Shown here one piece after another: positions 54,999 to 63,077 of a stretch of DNA of 64,000 nt. The position numbers and the translations under genes were made by a program. The notes beneath the pieces were generated by a model. The model worked only from the letters and a program-made list of their open reading frames with translations, ran no database searches and was not told where the DNA came from. The stretch comes from Lactobacillus sp. 0.1XD8-4 (GTDB taxonomy: Bacteria; Bacillota; Bacilli; Lactobacillales; Lactobacillaceae), in contig NZ_RDBR01000002.1 of the NCBI RefSeq assembly GCF_009663775.1, forward strand, positions 18,304 through 82,303. The letters are read 5' to 3'. Each line of letters begins with the position of its first letter. Positions within the stretch are counted from its first letter, which is position 1.

Positions 54999-55043
54999 CA
55001 AATAACCGTTTTAAACTTTCTAAAAATTTAAAACGGTTATTTA
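54999..55043. terminator. Perfect inverted repeat between recombinase and DUF1643 genes
   Basis: AATAACCGTTTTAAA (55001-55015) and TTTAAAACGGTTATT (55027-55041) form a 15-bp stem. It is positioned to end the minus-strand DUF1643 transcript, although the trailing T run is weak. Confidence 0.6.
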
Positions 55044-55117
55044 AGAGAACCCTATAATTGGATGAAGACTCTTATACTTGTGCATTGTTATTGTTGGTCA
55101 ATATAGGTATTAGTTTC

Positions 55118-55924
55118 TTAATGGAATGTGGCTGGTACTAATTTACTGATATGATTATTCATTCTAGGATGAACTGGTTCACCTTTATCTATGCCTAGAA
55201 CAAAAACTTTAGTTGATGAGTCACGTTGCTTCTTTTGTTCTACATAATTTAGGATTTCTTGCTTGTATTCACGCCCTCTTTGAAACTGGTTTAAAAAGGT
55301 TCCAATGGCACTACCCCAAGATAAAATGATCCAATCTGCATTATCTATCCAGTATTTAATTACTTCTAAATTAGTTTTATATTTGCTGTCCTGCTTAGTT
55401 AATAGATTCATTAGGTAATTTACTTCTTCATTGTTGTCTATAGTTTTAGTCTTTATTAAGTCTGAGATACTTGGTGTACGCATTGCAAATAAATCTACTT
55501 GAACAAACTGTGACATATGCTTTTTATTGTGAAGTGTAAATAGAATTTTTTTTATTAAGTTTTGACGTGTTGGACCCAACTTACTTGTATTCATGTCGGT
55601 TGAGGCATTTTTATTCTGAGAATCTCCACCTGGATTACATCCAATTGAAACAACAGTTAAACCTTTAGTAGCATTAGACGTATCATCGTTGCTTTTATCA
55701 ATGAGACTTGAAAACGCAAACTCTAATGAGTCATCAGCTACTTCGTAGGCTTTATAATGTGGTGCTGTTTCTAGGCCTAATTTTTCTTTGCAATCAGAAT
55801 CGTGTTCGTACACGAGCTTGTCTTCAGTTGTATTAGTTACAAACTTTCCGTGTTTTTTTGTTGCCTCCTTTTCCAAATTATCTTCATTAAAAAGGATATT
55901 AAGCTTGTTTCTATCTAATGTCAT
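55118..55924 (-). CDS. DUF1643 family protein
   Basis: This 268-residue cytoplasmic protein has TVVSIGCNPGGDSQNKNAST (the DUF1643 opening with Asn-Pro), GPTRQNLIKKILFTLHNKKH, VQVDLFAMRTPSI and WIILSWGSAIGTFL, which is the DUF1643 motif order. Family members occur in phages and mobile elements; the function is unknown to me. The N-terminal about 85 residues are extra compared with the short family members. An AGAGG site precedes the ATG. It is monocistronic on the minus strand. Confidence 0.75.
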   Translation of the reverse strand: MTLDRNKLNILFNEDNLEKEATKKHGKFVTNTTEDKLVYEHDSDCKEKLGLETAPHYKAYEVADDSLEFAFSSLIDKSNDDTSNATKGLTVVSIGCNPGGDSQNKNASTDMNTSKLGPTRQNLIKKILFTLHNKKHMSQFVQVDLFAMRTPSISDLIKTKTIDNNEEVNYLMNLLTKQDSKYKTNLEVIKYWIDNADWIILSWGSAIGTFLNQFQRGREYKQEILNYVEQKKQRDSSTKVFVLGIDKGEPVHPRMNNHISKLVPATFH

Positions 55925-56187
55925 AAATTTATCGCCTCTATATAATGTTTAATTTTTACCTCTAAAATTATTCTTATTATATTACATTTTGTGATCAAGC
56001 AAGAGGTGTTGTAATTAACCTGATTAACAGAGTAATATATTATTTTACTTTGGTGAGAGGTAGTAGTTTGCTCTTAAAAATTAGTTGATTTGGCAAATTT
56101 AAAAATAGAGCTAAAAGGTAATTGGCAAAAAATTACAAATAAAGAGAAAAGGTTTTAGTAGAAAAGTTAACTTACTAAATAATTAAA

Positions 56188-56214
56188 ACCGCCCAGCAAA
56201 AAAGCTAGGCGGTC
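56188..56214 (-). terminator. GC-rich hairpin, minus-strand terminator candidate
   Basis: ACCGCCCAGC (56188-56197) and GCTAGGCGGT (56204-56213) pair over a 6-base A loop with one mismatch, followed on the minus strand by TTTAATT. It could end read-through from the winged-helix gene at 56435-57322. The rest of 55925-56187 shows nothing I can name. Confidence 0.5.
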
Positions 56215-56235
56215 GTCAAAGTCGCTAAACCATGC

Positions 56236-56416
56236 TATAATATAACCGTAAAAGAGAATATATCATATTCAACAATTAGGCTGATAGCTTAACGGTAGCG
56301 CTCTTGTTCTGGTGTACGGCAATACACCACCAGCCAAGCGCAACAGAGTACACCCTCAAGGGTATCAGCTCCTAAGTTGACGTCTTGTGCATTGGTGGTA
56401 GCCAGTGCACTTTTTT
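56236..56416 (+). ncRNA. Structured RNA candidate, about 168 bases, partly tRNA-like
   Basis: An extended -10 (TGCTATAAT, TATAAT at 56236-56241) would start an RNA near 56249. A 9-bp terminator stem (56387-56395 and 56402-56410) followed by TTTTTT ends it. Between them, GCTGATA (56280-56286) pairs with TATCAGC (56363-56369), closing a domain with several inner hairpins (GGTGTA/TACACC, ACCC/GGGT, CTC-TTGTT with AACA-GAG). The start GGCTGATAGCTTAACGGTAG resembles a tRNA acceptor plus D-arm, but there is no normal anticodon arm or TTCGA loop. I do not recognise the class. It may regulate replication, since the replication genes are next to it. Confidence 0.55.
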
Positions 56417-56434
56417 ATTATAACATAAAGTTTT

Positions 56435-57322
56435 TTACGCTCTAATCTTACAGTGTCGATAATTTTGTTTAAAATGAAGAACTTGTTCGTCAGTTGCAAA
56501 ACTATATAAAGTATCCAATAGTCTATCATCGTCATTTTCATTTTCGGCATTATTTTTAATTAGAAGAGTAAAATAACCTGAATGCTCAATCCATGCTACT
56601 TGTCCACTACCGTGATTTTGCCAGGGAATATCAGTGTTTTTAATGATTTTTTTATCAGTTTCACTTAATACATAATTAGGTTCCTCAAGTGCTGCCATTA
56701 ACCATTTTGGACCTTCGATCTCGGACGTTGTGTCACGGTTAGCAAGTTTACTTACTTTATCATCTTCTTGAGCCTTTTCAACCTGATCATCTTTTTTTGT
56801 TGAAGGTCCATCCCGAAGATAAATTGTGAACTTTAAAGGAGTAGCTTTATCACCTTTATGAAAAATTACTAGGTATAATTCATTAGTTTTTTTGTATTTA
56901 GCAGCATTTACCAACTGGTGCCTTGTACGATCTAAGTTACCAATATCGGGGCGAGCGATAAAACTAGTAAGTGGTAATAGTTGTGCTAAAGCAGATTTAT
57001 GATTAAGTGGGATGTCGTGGGTAATCAAACCTAAATCAACAAGAGTATTATTCCAATTGTTTATAGTTTTAGTACTAACACTGAGTTCTTGAGCGATTGT
57101 CTTGACACTATAAAAGGAATTACCATATGTATTATCTGCATTAATAGCATAAAACATATAAAGGTTTAATTCAGGGCCTGTTAATAGAGGTAAATATTGT
57201 TTAATCTCATTCGGAATTAAACAATATTTACCTATTTTTTTCTTATAGTCCTTCCATTGGCTGTATATGTAACCACGAGGATAGTCTGGATTAGTCGGAT
57301 TATTGTGTTCATTAAATTTCAT
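56435..57322 (-). CDS. Winged-helix DNA-binding protein, replication or regulation
   Basis: This 295-residue protein has an HTH_36-like winged helix (about residues 50-100: LTGPELNLYMFYAINADNTY, then YSVKTIAQELSVSTKTINNW and LVDLGLI). An acidic linker (about 180-200, many Asp/Glu/Lys) follows, then a C-terminal domain of unknown type. Such proteins occur as plasmid or phage replication initiators and repressors. It is divergent from the helicase gene across a gap with iteron-like repeats, so binding there to start replication or control it is plausible. A GGAGAAATT site precedes the ATG on the minus strand. Confidence 0.65.
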   Translation of the reverse strand: MKFNEHNNPTNPDYPRGYIYSQWKDYKKKIGKYCLIPNEIKQYLPLLTGPELNLYMFYAINADNTYGNSFYSVKTIAQELSVSTKTINNWNNTLVDLGLITHDIPLNHKSALAQLLPLTSFIARPDIGNLDRTRHQLVNAAKYKKTNELYLVIFHKGDKATPLKFTIYLRDGPSTKKDDQVEKAQEDDKVSKLANRDTTSEIEGPKWLMAALEEPNYVLSETDKKIIKNTDIPWQNHGSGQVAWIEHSGYFTLLIKNNAENENDDDRLLDTLYSFATDEQVLHFKQNYRHCKIRA

Positions 57323-57405
57323 TTGAATTTCTCCTAAAAAATTTAAAAAAGTAGTGATATTTATTTTGTGAACTATGATACCACTTTTTATAGTGCTCTT
57401 CTATT

Positions 57406-57479
57406 ATGGGTATAGTTTGAGTTATAAGTTTTGGGTATAAAGGTATTAGCATAGTTAGGTAGCAATTTTATGGGTGAAG
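57406..57479 (+). repeat. Iteron-like repeats in the divergent gap
   Basis: ATGGGTATA (57406-57414), TTGGGTATA (57431-57439) and TTATGGGTGAAG (centre 57471-57479) recur within 75 bases of AT-rich DNA between the winged-helix and helicase genes (57323-57622). They could be initiator-binding sites of a replication origin or operators. No other gene is seen in this gap. Confidence 0.4.
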
Positions 57480-57622
57480 ATTAGCAAAATCTGCGAGAAA
57501 ATGGATTTTTAAAAATTAAATTGATGGTGTAATATACGAATTGTTGCGAGGGTAATTTTGATTTAGCTTCTCGTAATAGCGAAATATTTTTCACGTATAA
57601 TTGATGAAAGGAGATCATGTAA

Positions 57623-60577
57623 ATGATTAAAGATGATTCGGGACTACTAATTGGTCCCAATACCCCAGCTTCGTTAATATTAGCTGAAACTGCACACTTA
57701 AATGATTCATTCAATCATGACAAAAATGATAAGGGTGAAAAAGAAGAGCCAATAAAATTAATGGTAAATCAGATTGCTAATACTGTTACAGTTCAAAGTG
57801 CCTACAAGTATAATCAGAAAGATATTTTTAATTTTACAAATAATGGTATTTACGCTGCACAAAAAGGTATATATAAAAATGTTGTCCAAATTGATACACA
57901 TTCCCAACTCCCAACTTTTGTGTACTATTTAGGATTAATGGACAAGAAACACGAACAACTTTTTATGCGAAAGAAAGAAATAGAAAACATACCAAATTAC
58001 AAGACAAATCCAAAGCTAATTGGAGAAAGAGAATCTATTAAAGTTGAACTTAATATATATTGTTCTAATAACAACCTTGGTAAAGGAAAATATGTAAATC
58101 GATTGTTAGGAGTGTATTCAGGAATGAATTTCATTTTTGAAGCTCTTAATTATTGGGGATTATCAAATGTTTTGAACTGCGTAAATGATGGATACATTCT
58201 ACAGATCAAAGACAATAAAACTTTTAATAAGCAGTATCAAACTTTTGAGCAAAAGTGGCAATCTGAATTTCCTCTTTTATCTTATTCTAAGAAACATTGG
58301 AAATACGCCATTATTAATGGCACACAAGATTATATATTAATTAATGATGCATGCGACTATAAGTGTCGAAGTAATCAACTAAGTGTTAAAGCATTCTATC
58401 ATCAAGCGACTGGCAAGTCGTTAGATAAGATGAATCAAAATGATATTAATAATGATGCATTAAAATACGCACAAGAAAAAGAAAGGACGTCAATTATGAC
58501 TTTATATAATAGTTTGTTTAGTGATCAAGAACCAAGCTTGTGTGGTTCTTCTTATGAGAAGATAAAAGATTTAGAAGAAACTAACAAAATCCTAAATAAA
58601 GCTGGAGTGATCAGTGCTAATTTCTTGCCAGTCAAATTACATTACTATTTATTTACGTTGGATTTAGAAAATTCAGACCAAAATAATGATAATATCAACC
58701 GATACACAAGGATGATATTAGATGGACATCTTTTTATGTCTACCGAAGTATTAAAAAGTCGAATTAACTTATTAGAGCAGGTAATCAAAGTAAAGGAAGT
58801 TAATCCTGATGACTTTGCTAATGCTAATCATGTGATATTCGTTAATAATTTTATCCCATCAATTGTAGACGAAATTAAAAAAGGGCAATCAATTGAAAAT
58901 TGGATTAAGTACGAAATTGAGAAGATTGAAAAAAGTGACGAAGATAAACTATATCAATATAATGTGCTGGGTATGGTAGCACAGTTTTATGTCAGCGAAA
59001 ACAAAGGAAATCCAAATAATATTTTAAAATTGATCAATAAATGGAAAGAGAAGAAGCACTTAAATCGGTTAGACATGGGTGAAATTATTGCCAATGACCC
59101 GAGAACATTAGTTATTGATGGACAGCTAATGGTTAAGAATAATAAAGGTGTTTATACAGCTAAGGCAGCGGAAGTAAATCACTTACTCAAAGAACACTAT
59201 AGTCCCCAACAGAAGCAGCATTTTAATTCTGAGAAAAGTAATACATTAGCGTTATTAGAAGACAAAAAGTATCAAGATGAGCTTGAAAATGGCTTTAAAT
59301 CAGATTATCAATCTATTCTGTTAGATGATAATGGAGATATTAAGGTTGATTCACCATTTAAGCATAAAATATCTCATCATATTAACGTTAATTACAATCC
59401 CTTAATTGTTAATCATCCGGCTTATGAACAACTTAATAGCTACTTAAATTGTTTAACGCCTACTCAAGTTGAACAGTTAAAGACAATGTTAGGACTTATT
59501 CCCTTACAAGGAACTGATATTATGAAAGAAATACGTACATTCTTTATTCTTAAGGGTGTCAGTGGAGCGGGTAAAAGTACGCTAGCACAACTTCTTAAAG
59601 GAATTTTTGATGAAGACGATCAAACAGAATCAAGTATTATATCGAGTTCGCAAAATGTTAACAAGGCCTTTACGGATGAACACTATATTGATTTGAATGA
59701 CTCAAAGAAAGGGAAAATTATGTTATGGTTTGATGATTTTCAAAGCAATAGTAAGAGTAATATCATTACGGCTAATGCAGGTACTGTTATTAATGGTGTC
59801 TTAACTGGCGTAACCCAAACTGGCGCTGCAAAGTATGAAAAAGAGCACGATGTTAAGCTCCCTAATCTTATTGTGATTGCTACTAACTCCATGCCACAGA
59901 TTACGCAGGAAGGAACAGCTGCACGTATGTTCGTTATTGACTGCCCGAATGTATTAACTAATAAATCTATTAAAGATAAGGATGGGAACCCAGTTAGTAT
60001 TGCTGATTTTGTTAAAAATCCTAAGGTGAAAGAAGCGTTGTTCTATTTAATTATGAGTGAAGCTTCTAAGATTATGAAAATGTCTTCAAAGCAACGTGCA
60101 AAGCTATTTGATCGTACTCGTTCTGCAGCAACTAGTTTATCTCGTTTAAGTGATTCATTTACTACATTCCTAGAAAAGAATGAAATTACTTCACCATACG
60201 ATTTCATTGGGATGCAAGCTATCAAATTGTTTGAAGTTTATAAGCAACAGAGTAATTCATATAACGTTTCTTATCGGTCATTTACCGATCAACTCGAAAT
60301 GCTTGGTCTAATTCTTAAGCGCAAGAATTTCGGAGGAAAAACTTATCAGAAGGTTATTTGTGCTAACAGTACTCAGTTGACTTCCGCAAAAATGCGAATT
60401 ATGCGGGATGACTTTAATGCTTATCCGGACTGTGTTGAAAAATGGGATAGTGTTAAACAGGGAATAGTTGGTGAATTAAAAGCTTGGCACCATGGATTCA
60501 ATGAACTAAAAGGAAAATACAATAGAAATAAGGATACATCTATATTTAAGCCTTTTGACTTTAGTGAAAGAGGTTGA
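57623..60577 (+). CDS. Replication protein: degenerate PolB-like domain fused to SF3 helicase
   Basis: This is a 984-residue protein. The C-terminal half is a superfamily 3 helicase: Walker A GVSGAGKST (645-653), Walker B IMLWFDDFQ (Asp704/705) and motif C VIATNSMP (Asn755). The N-terminal about 290 residues match family-B DNA polymerase motifs in order by eye: motif A VVQIDTHSQLPTF (Asp91, Ser94, Pro97), motif B IKVELNIYC (Lys140, Asn144), motif C as NCVNDGYILQI (188-190, acidic pair lost) and a KY motif at 227-228. No AEP-primase motif is evident. The middle (about 300-560) is helical and unassigned. It probably unwinds the element's origin. A GAAAGGAG site precedes the ATG. Certainty is high for the helicase and moderate for the PolB relation. 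Confidence 0.85.
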   Translation: MIKDDSGLLIGPNTPASLILAETAHLNDSFNHDKNDKGEKEEPIKLMVNQIANTVTVQSAYKYNQKDIFNFTNNGIYAAQKGIYKNVVQIDTHSQLPTFVYYLGLMDKKHEQLFMRKKEIENIPNYKTNPKLIGERESIKVELNIYCSNNNLGKGKYVNRLLGVYSGMNFIFEALNYWGLSNVLNCVNDGYILQIKDNKTFNKQYQTFEQKWQSEFPLLSYSKKHWKYAIINGTQDYILINDACDYKCRSNQLSVKAFYHQATGKSLDKMNQNDINNDALKYAQEKERTSIMTLYNSLFSDQEPSLCGSSYEKIKDLEETNKILNKAGVISANFLPVKLHYYLFTLDLENSDQNNDNINRYTRMILDGHLFMSTEVLKSRINLLEQVIKVKEVNPDDFANANHVIFVNNFIPSIVDEIKKGQSIENWIKYEIEKIEKSDEDKLYQYNVLGMVAQFYVSENKGNPNNILKLINKWKEKKHLNRLDMGEIIANDPRTLVIDGQLMVKNNKGVYTAKAAEVNHLLKEHYSPQQKQHFNSEKSNTLALLEDKKYQDELENGFKSDYQSILLDDNGDIKVDSPFKHKISHHINVNYNPLIVNHPAYEQLNSYLNCLTPTQVEQLKTMLGLIPLQGTDIMKEIRTFFILKGVSGAGKSTLAQLLKGIFDEDDQTESSIISSSQNVNKAFTDEHYIDLNDSKKGKIMLWFDDFQSNSKSNIITANAGTVINGVLTGVTQTGAAKYEKEHDVKLPNLIVIATNSMPQITQEGTAARMFVIDCPNVLTNKSIKDKDGNPVSIADFVKNPKVKEALFYLIMSEASKIMKMSSKQRAKLFDRTRSAATSLSRLSDSFTTFLEKNEITSPYDFIGMQAIKLFEVYKQQSNSYNVSYRSFTDQLEMLGLILKRKNFGGKTYQKVICANSTQLTSAKMRIMRDDFNAYPDCVEKWDSVKQGIVGELKAWHHGFNELKGKYNRNKDTSIFKPFDFSERG

Positions 60578-60582
60578 AAGTG

Positions 60583-60645
60583 ATGAAAATGAAAGATAAC
60601 AAAAAAAGCCCTACAGCTCGGCAAAGCATTGTAGGACAAAAATAA
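60583..60645 (+). CDS. Possible 20-residue peptide after the helicase gene
   Basis: The frame reads MKMKDNKKSPTARQSIVGQK and stops, 5 bases after the helicase stop, with a GAGGTTGAAAG context upstream. A CCTACA/TGTAGG hairpin lies within it; on the minus strand this hairpin is followed by a T run and could be a terminator. Coding status is doubtful. Confidence 0.25.
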   Translation: MKMKDNKKSPTARQSIVGQK

Positions 60646-60742
60646 CGTTAACGAAAATTGTTATTTGAATTTATTATCGCACGAATTATTACGAAATCAA
60701 ACCGTATAAAACTTACAAGATACACGAAAGGAATCGATAATT

Positions 60743-60976
60743 ATGATGAGTGATCCAAATTTTGAATGGGAACAATTAATTAATGTAAACTATGATAATT
60801 TTTTTAAATGCTTTGAAAAGGCAAATAAATTGAGTGAAAAAAAGGAATTGCCGATTAGTGTAATGAAAAGCAATCGTCAAGTTGGAGTGTTTTATTCATC
60901 AAAAGCTTATAACAAGTTCTTAAAGCAGGTTGCTGAATTGAAACGAGAAATTCTAGTACTAAAGACTAGTAAATAA
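60743..60976 (+). CDS. Small protein of 77 residues, unknown
   Basis: It begins MMSDPNFEWEQLINVNYDNF and is helical with a Lys-rich end (AELKREILVLKTSK). A GAAAGGA site precedes the ATG. It lies between the helicase gene and the excisionase gene, where satellites and integrative elements often carry small regulators or replication accessories. I recognise no family. Confidence 0.55.
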   Translation: MMSDPNFEWEQLINVNYDNFFKCFEKANKLSEKKELPISVMKSNRQVGVFYSSKAYNKFLKQVAELKREILVLKTSK

Positions 60977-61079
60977 TAATAGGAAGAAATGATTCAGCAG
61001 CAACAAATATAGGACTGTTAGTAGCCTTAGAAGAAGGGCTTCTAAAAACATTGTATTATAGGCTAAGAGGTAATTTCCG

Positions 61080-61283
61080 GTGACAAAAAAAGAAAAAGTA
61101 CCAATTTGGCATAAGTCTAATTTAACTATAGATGAGGCGGCATTATATTCAAATATTGGCATGCATAAGTTAAGAGAAATTACGGATGATGAAAATTGTA
61201 ATTTTGTCCTTTGGGTTGGGAATAAACGTTTAATAAAGAGAGAACCTTTTGAAAGATATATGAATAAAATGTATTCGATCTAA
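61080..61283 (+). CDS. xis: Tn916-type excisionase
   Basis: This 67-residue protein starts at GTG 61080 after AGAGGT. The sequence VPIWHKSNLTIDEAALYSNI, then HKLREITDD, then NFVLWVGNKRLIKREPFERY, follows the Tn916 Xis pattern (winged helix of the MerR-like type). It should bend the attachment DNA and direct the integrase to excision. It is directly upstream of int, with a terminator hairpin between them. Confidence 0.9.
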   Translation: MTKKEKVPIWHKSNLTIDEAALYSNIGMHKLREITDDENCNFVLWVGNKRLIKREPFERYMNKMYSI

Positions 61284-61291
61284 AAAATAAA

Positions 61292-61328
61292 AATTGGCAT
61301 GCTAAAATAAGCATGTCAGTTTTTTTAT
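61292..61328 (+). terminator. Hairpin between xis and int
   Basis: The arms TGGCATGCT (61295-61303) and AGCATGTCA (61310-61318) pair with one G-T and are followed by TTTTTTTAT. It would reduce read-through from xis into int, allowing separate control. Confidence 0.8.
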
Positions 61329-61351
61329 CTTATTAGGAGGACTTTAATTTG

Positions 61352-62581
61352 ATGAAAAAGCGTAAAGACAGTAAGAATCGAGTGTTAAAGAGTGGTGAAA
61401 GTGAAAGAAAAACAGGCGGCTATCAATATAGATGGGAGACAGGAGATGGGAAACGACACTATATTTATGCAAATAGTTTAAGAACACTTCGAGAAAAAGA
61501 AAAACAAATTATTCGTGATATTGATGATGGAATTAGAACTAATAACCTTAATTTAACTCTGAATGATCTATATAATGTATGGATAGAAGTAAAAAAAGGC
61601 TTAAAATCTAATACTTTTAACAACTATAAGTATATGTACGATCACTTTGTCAAAAAAAGTATTGGATTGTATAAAGTGCGTTCGATACATAGAACCGACA
61701 TTAAACGGTTTTATAACAAATTAGTAGATGTAGATGGTCTTAAGATTAGTACAGTGGGCACAATTCACCTGGTTATTCATCAAGTATTACAATTAGGCGT
61801 TGAAGACGATATTTTAAGGAAAAACGTTAGCGATGACGGTTTAAAAGAATTAAAAAAAGTTAGAGGATTATGTGGGACAAAACGTAAAGCCTTAACGCTA
61901 GCACAACAAGAACTCTTTTTGAACTTTATAAAGAGGAACTCTAAATATATGCATTGGTATCCTACATTTGCAATCCTATTAGGTAGTGGATTAAGAGTAG
62001 GTGAGTTAACTGGTTTACGCTGGCAGGATATTGATTTAAAAAATAATATGATCAATGTGAATCACACGTTAGTATTTTATGAACGCTCAAAGGCTAATCA
62101 TACTGGATTTGGGATTAATACACCTAAAACTAATGCTGGTAATAGGACAGTACCTATGATAAAAACAGTTAAGGATGCTTTCGTGCAGCAAAAGCAATAT
62201 TTAGAAAATAATAATCTTAAATCTGTGGATGTTATTGATGGATTCAAGGATTTTGTTTTTGTTAATCGTTTTGGCCATGTTCAGCATCAAGGAACCTTAA
62301 ATAAAGCAATTAAAAGGATTATTAGAGATGCAAATTTTGATGCTTTAGATAAGAATCCCACAATTAATGAAGAAAAGTTGTTACCTGACTTTAGTTGTCA
62401 CACTTTAAGGCATACATTTACAACTAGATTAATAGAGTCAGGAATGAATATTAAAGTTATCCAAGCGGCGCTGGGGCACTCTGATATTCAAACAACGCTT
62501 AATATCTATGCTGACGTGACAAAAGAACTTAAGAAGCAACAGTTTGCCCATTTTGACGACTTTATTGCTGAAAATGTTTGA
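61352..62581 (+). CDS. int: Tyrosine integrase
   Basis: This 409-residue integrase of the Tn916/phage type has an N-terminal arm-binding region (about residues 10-60), a SAM-like core-binding domain (about 65-165) and a catalytic domain. Active-site residues are Arg215 (GSGLRVGELTG), His350 and Arg353 (HTLRHTF), His376 (LGHSDIQTT) and Tyr386 (LNIYADV). AGGAGGA precedes it. A TTG at 61349, one codon upstream, has better spacing and may be the real start. It lies about 130 bases from attR and should integrate into the lysS 3' end. Confidence 0.95.
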   Translation: MKKRKDSKNRVLKSGESERKTGGYQYRWETGDGKRHYIYANSLRTLREKEKQIIRDIDDGIRTNNLNLTLNDLYNVWIEVKKGLKSNTFNNYKYMYDHFVKKSIGLYKVRSIHRTDIKRFYNKLVDVDGLKISTVGTIHLVIHQVLQLGVEDDILRKNVSDDGLKELKKVRGLCGTKRKALTLAQQELFLNFIKRNSKYMHWYPTFAILLGSGLRVGELTGLRWQDIDLKNNMINVNHTLVFYERSKANHTGFGINTPKTNAGNRTVPMIKTVKDAFVQQKQYLENNNLKSVDVIDGFKDFVFVNRFGHVQHQGTLNKAIKRIIRDANFDALDKNPTINEEKLLPDFSCHTLRHTFTTRLIESGMNIKVIQAALGHSDIQTTLNIYADVTKELKKQQFAHFDDFIAENV

Positions 62582-62593
62582 ATACACCTTTAG

Positions 62594-62611
62594 TACACCA
62601 AAAATACACCA
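62594..62611 (+). repeat. Right copy of the 18-bp terminal direct repeat
   Basis: TACACCAAAAATACACCA is identical to 41649-41666. A further partial copy, TACACC, lies just upstream at 62584. Confidence 0.65.
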
Positions 62612-62707
62612 TTTTTTTGAAACTTATGGGAACTTATAACAAGATATGAAGAAGAAGAGCGTTACTAGTAAAGCAATGACAGAATATAAAAATTTATGAA
62701 GGGTTAA

Positions 62708-62780
62708 AATTCTTTTCCCAACAATGCGTCCCGAAAAGGAAGAAGAGAACGGTAAGAAGGGTAAAAAGAAGAAAAAGTAA
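62708..62780 (+). pseudogene. lysS: Displaced native 3' end of lysS
   Basis: The frame reads [20 protein letters not shown], then KKKK and stop, and is homologous to the end of LysS ([20 protein letters not shown]). It has no start of its own. It marks the right boundary of the element and shows what the lysS tail was before integration. Confidence 0.9.
62715..62742 (+). other. attR core repeat
   Basis: TTCCCAACAATGCGTCC, then C, then GAAAAGGAAG; this is the partner of attL at 41487-41514. Recombination should occur within the 17-base identical block or just beside it. Confidence 0.85.
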
Positions 62781-62920
62781 GCCTGTAAAAGGACTTGATG
62801 GTAGGCCTTACGGATATTTAAGCTTAGTATTCTTTAGCCCTAAAAGAATTTCCAGTCAGTGGTGTGTACACCATAAATATATTATTGTTTGAAAATAAAC
62901 TGATAAAAAGTCAGTCCAAG

Positions 62921-62966
62921 AAAAAGAACTCGTGCACCTTTGAAAGGTTACGGGTTCTTTTTTTAT
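62921..62966 (+). terminator. Native lysS terminator, now separated from lysS
   Basis: AGAACTCG and CGGGTTCT arms with an inner ACCTTTGAAAGGT palindrome are followed by TTTTTTT. It lies about 140 bases after the displaced lysS end. The rest of 62781-63077 shows no gene. Confidence 0.7.
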
Positions 62967-63077
62967 ATGAGTAAAAAATATTGCAAGTAAAAGCTAACTC
63001 TACCGAAAAATGTTAATAAGCATATGGCTAATGTGATAGAATGGGTATCAACTTACAACACAAAGGTGGGGATATTG

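Larger units (their letters stand above)
41487..62742. mobile_element. Integrative element of about 21.2 kb in the 3' end of lysS
   Basis: The element is bounded by a 28-bp direct repeat of the lysS 3' coding sequence (41487-41514 and 62715-62742, one mismatch). A tyrosine integrase and Tn916-like excisionase lie next to the right end. Contents include replication genes, serine recombinase genes, a toxin-antitoxin pair, a putative nuclease, surface proteins and an IS200 insertion. Base composition is more AT-rich than the flanking operons. I see no phage structure, terminase, relaxase or type IV secretion genes. It fits a satellite or integrative mobilizable element and not a complete prophage or a conjugative element. 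Confidence 0.88.

Noticed and set aside
56279..56369. A tRNA gene
   Set aside because: The acceptor-like pairing and D-arm-like part are present, but there is no anticodon arm of normal size and no TTCGA-type T loop, so I call it a structured RNA only.
41487..62742. Complete prophage or conjugative element
   Set aside because: No capsid, tail, terminase, holin, relaxase, coupling protein or type IV secretion genes were found on either strand.
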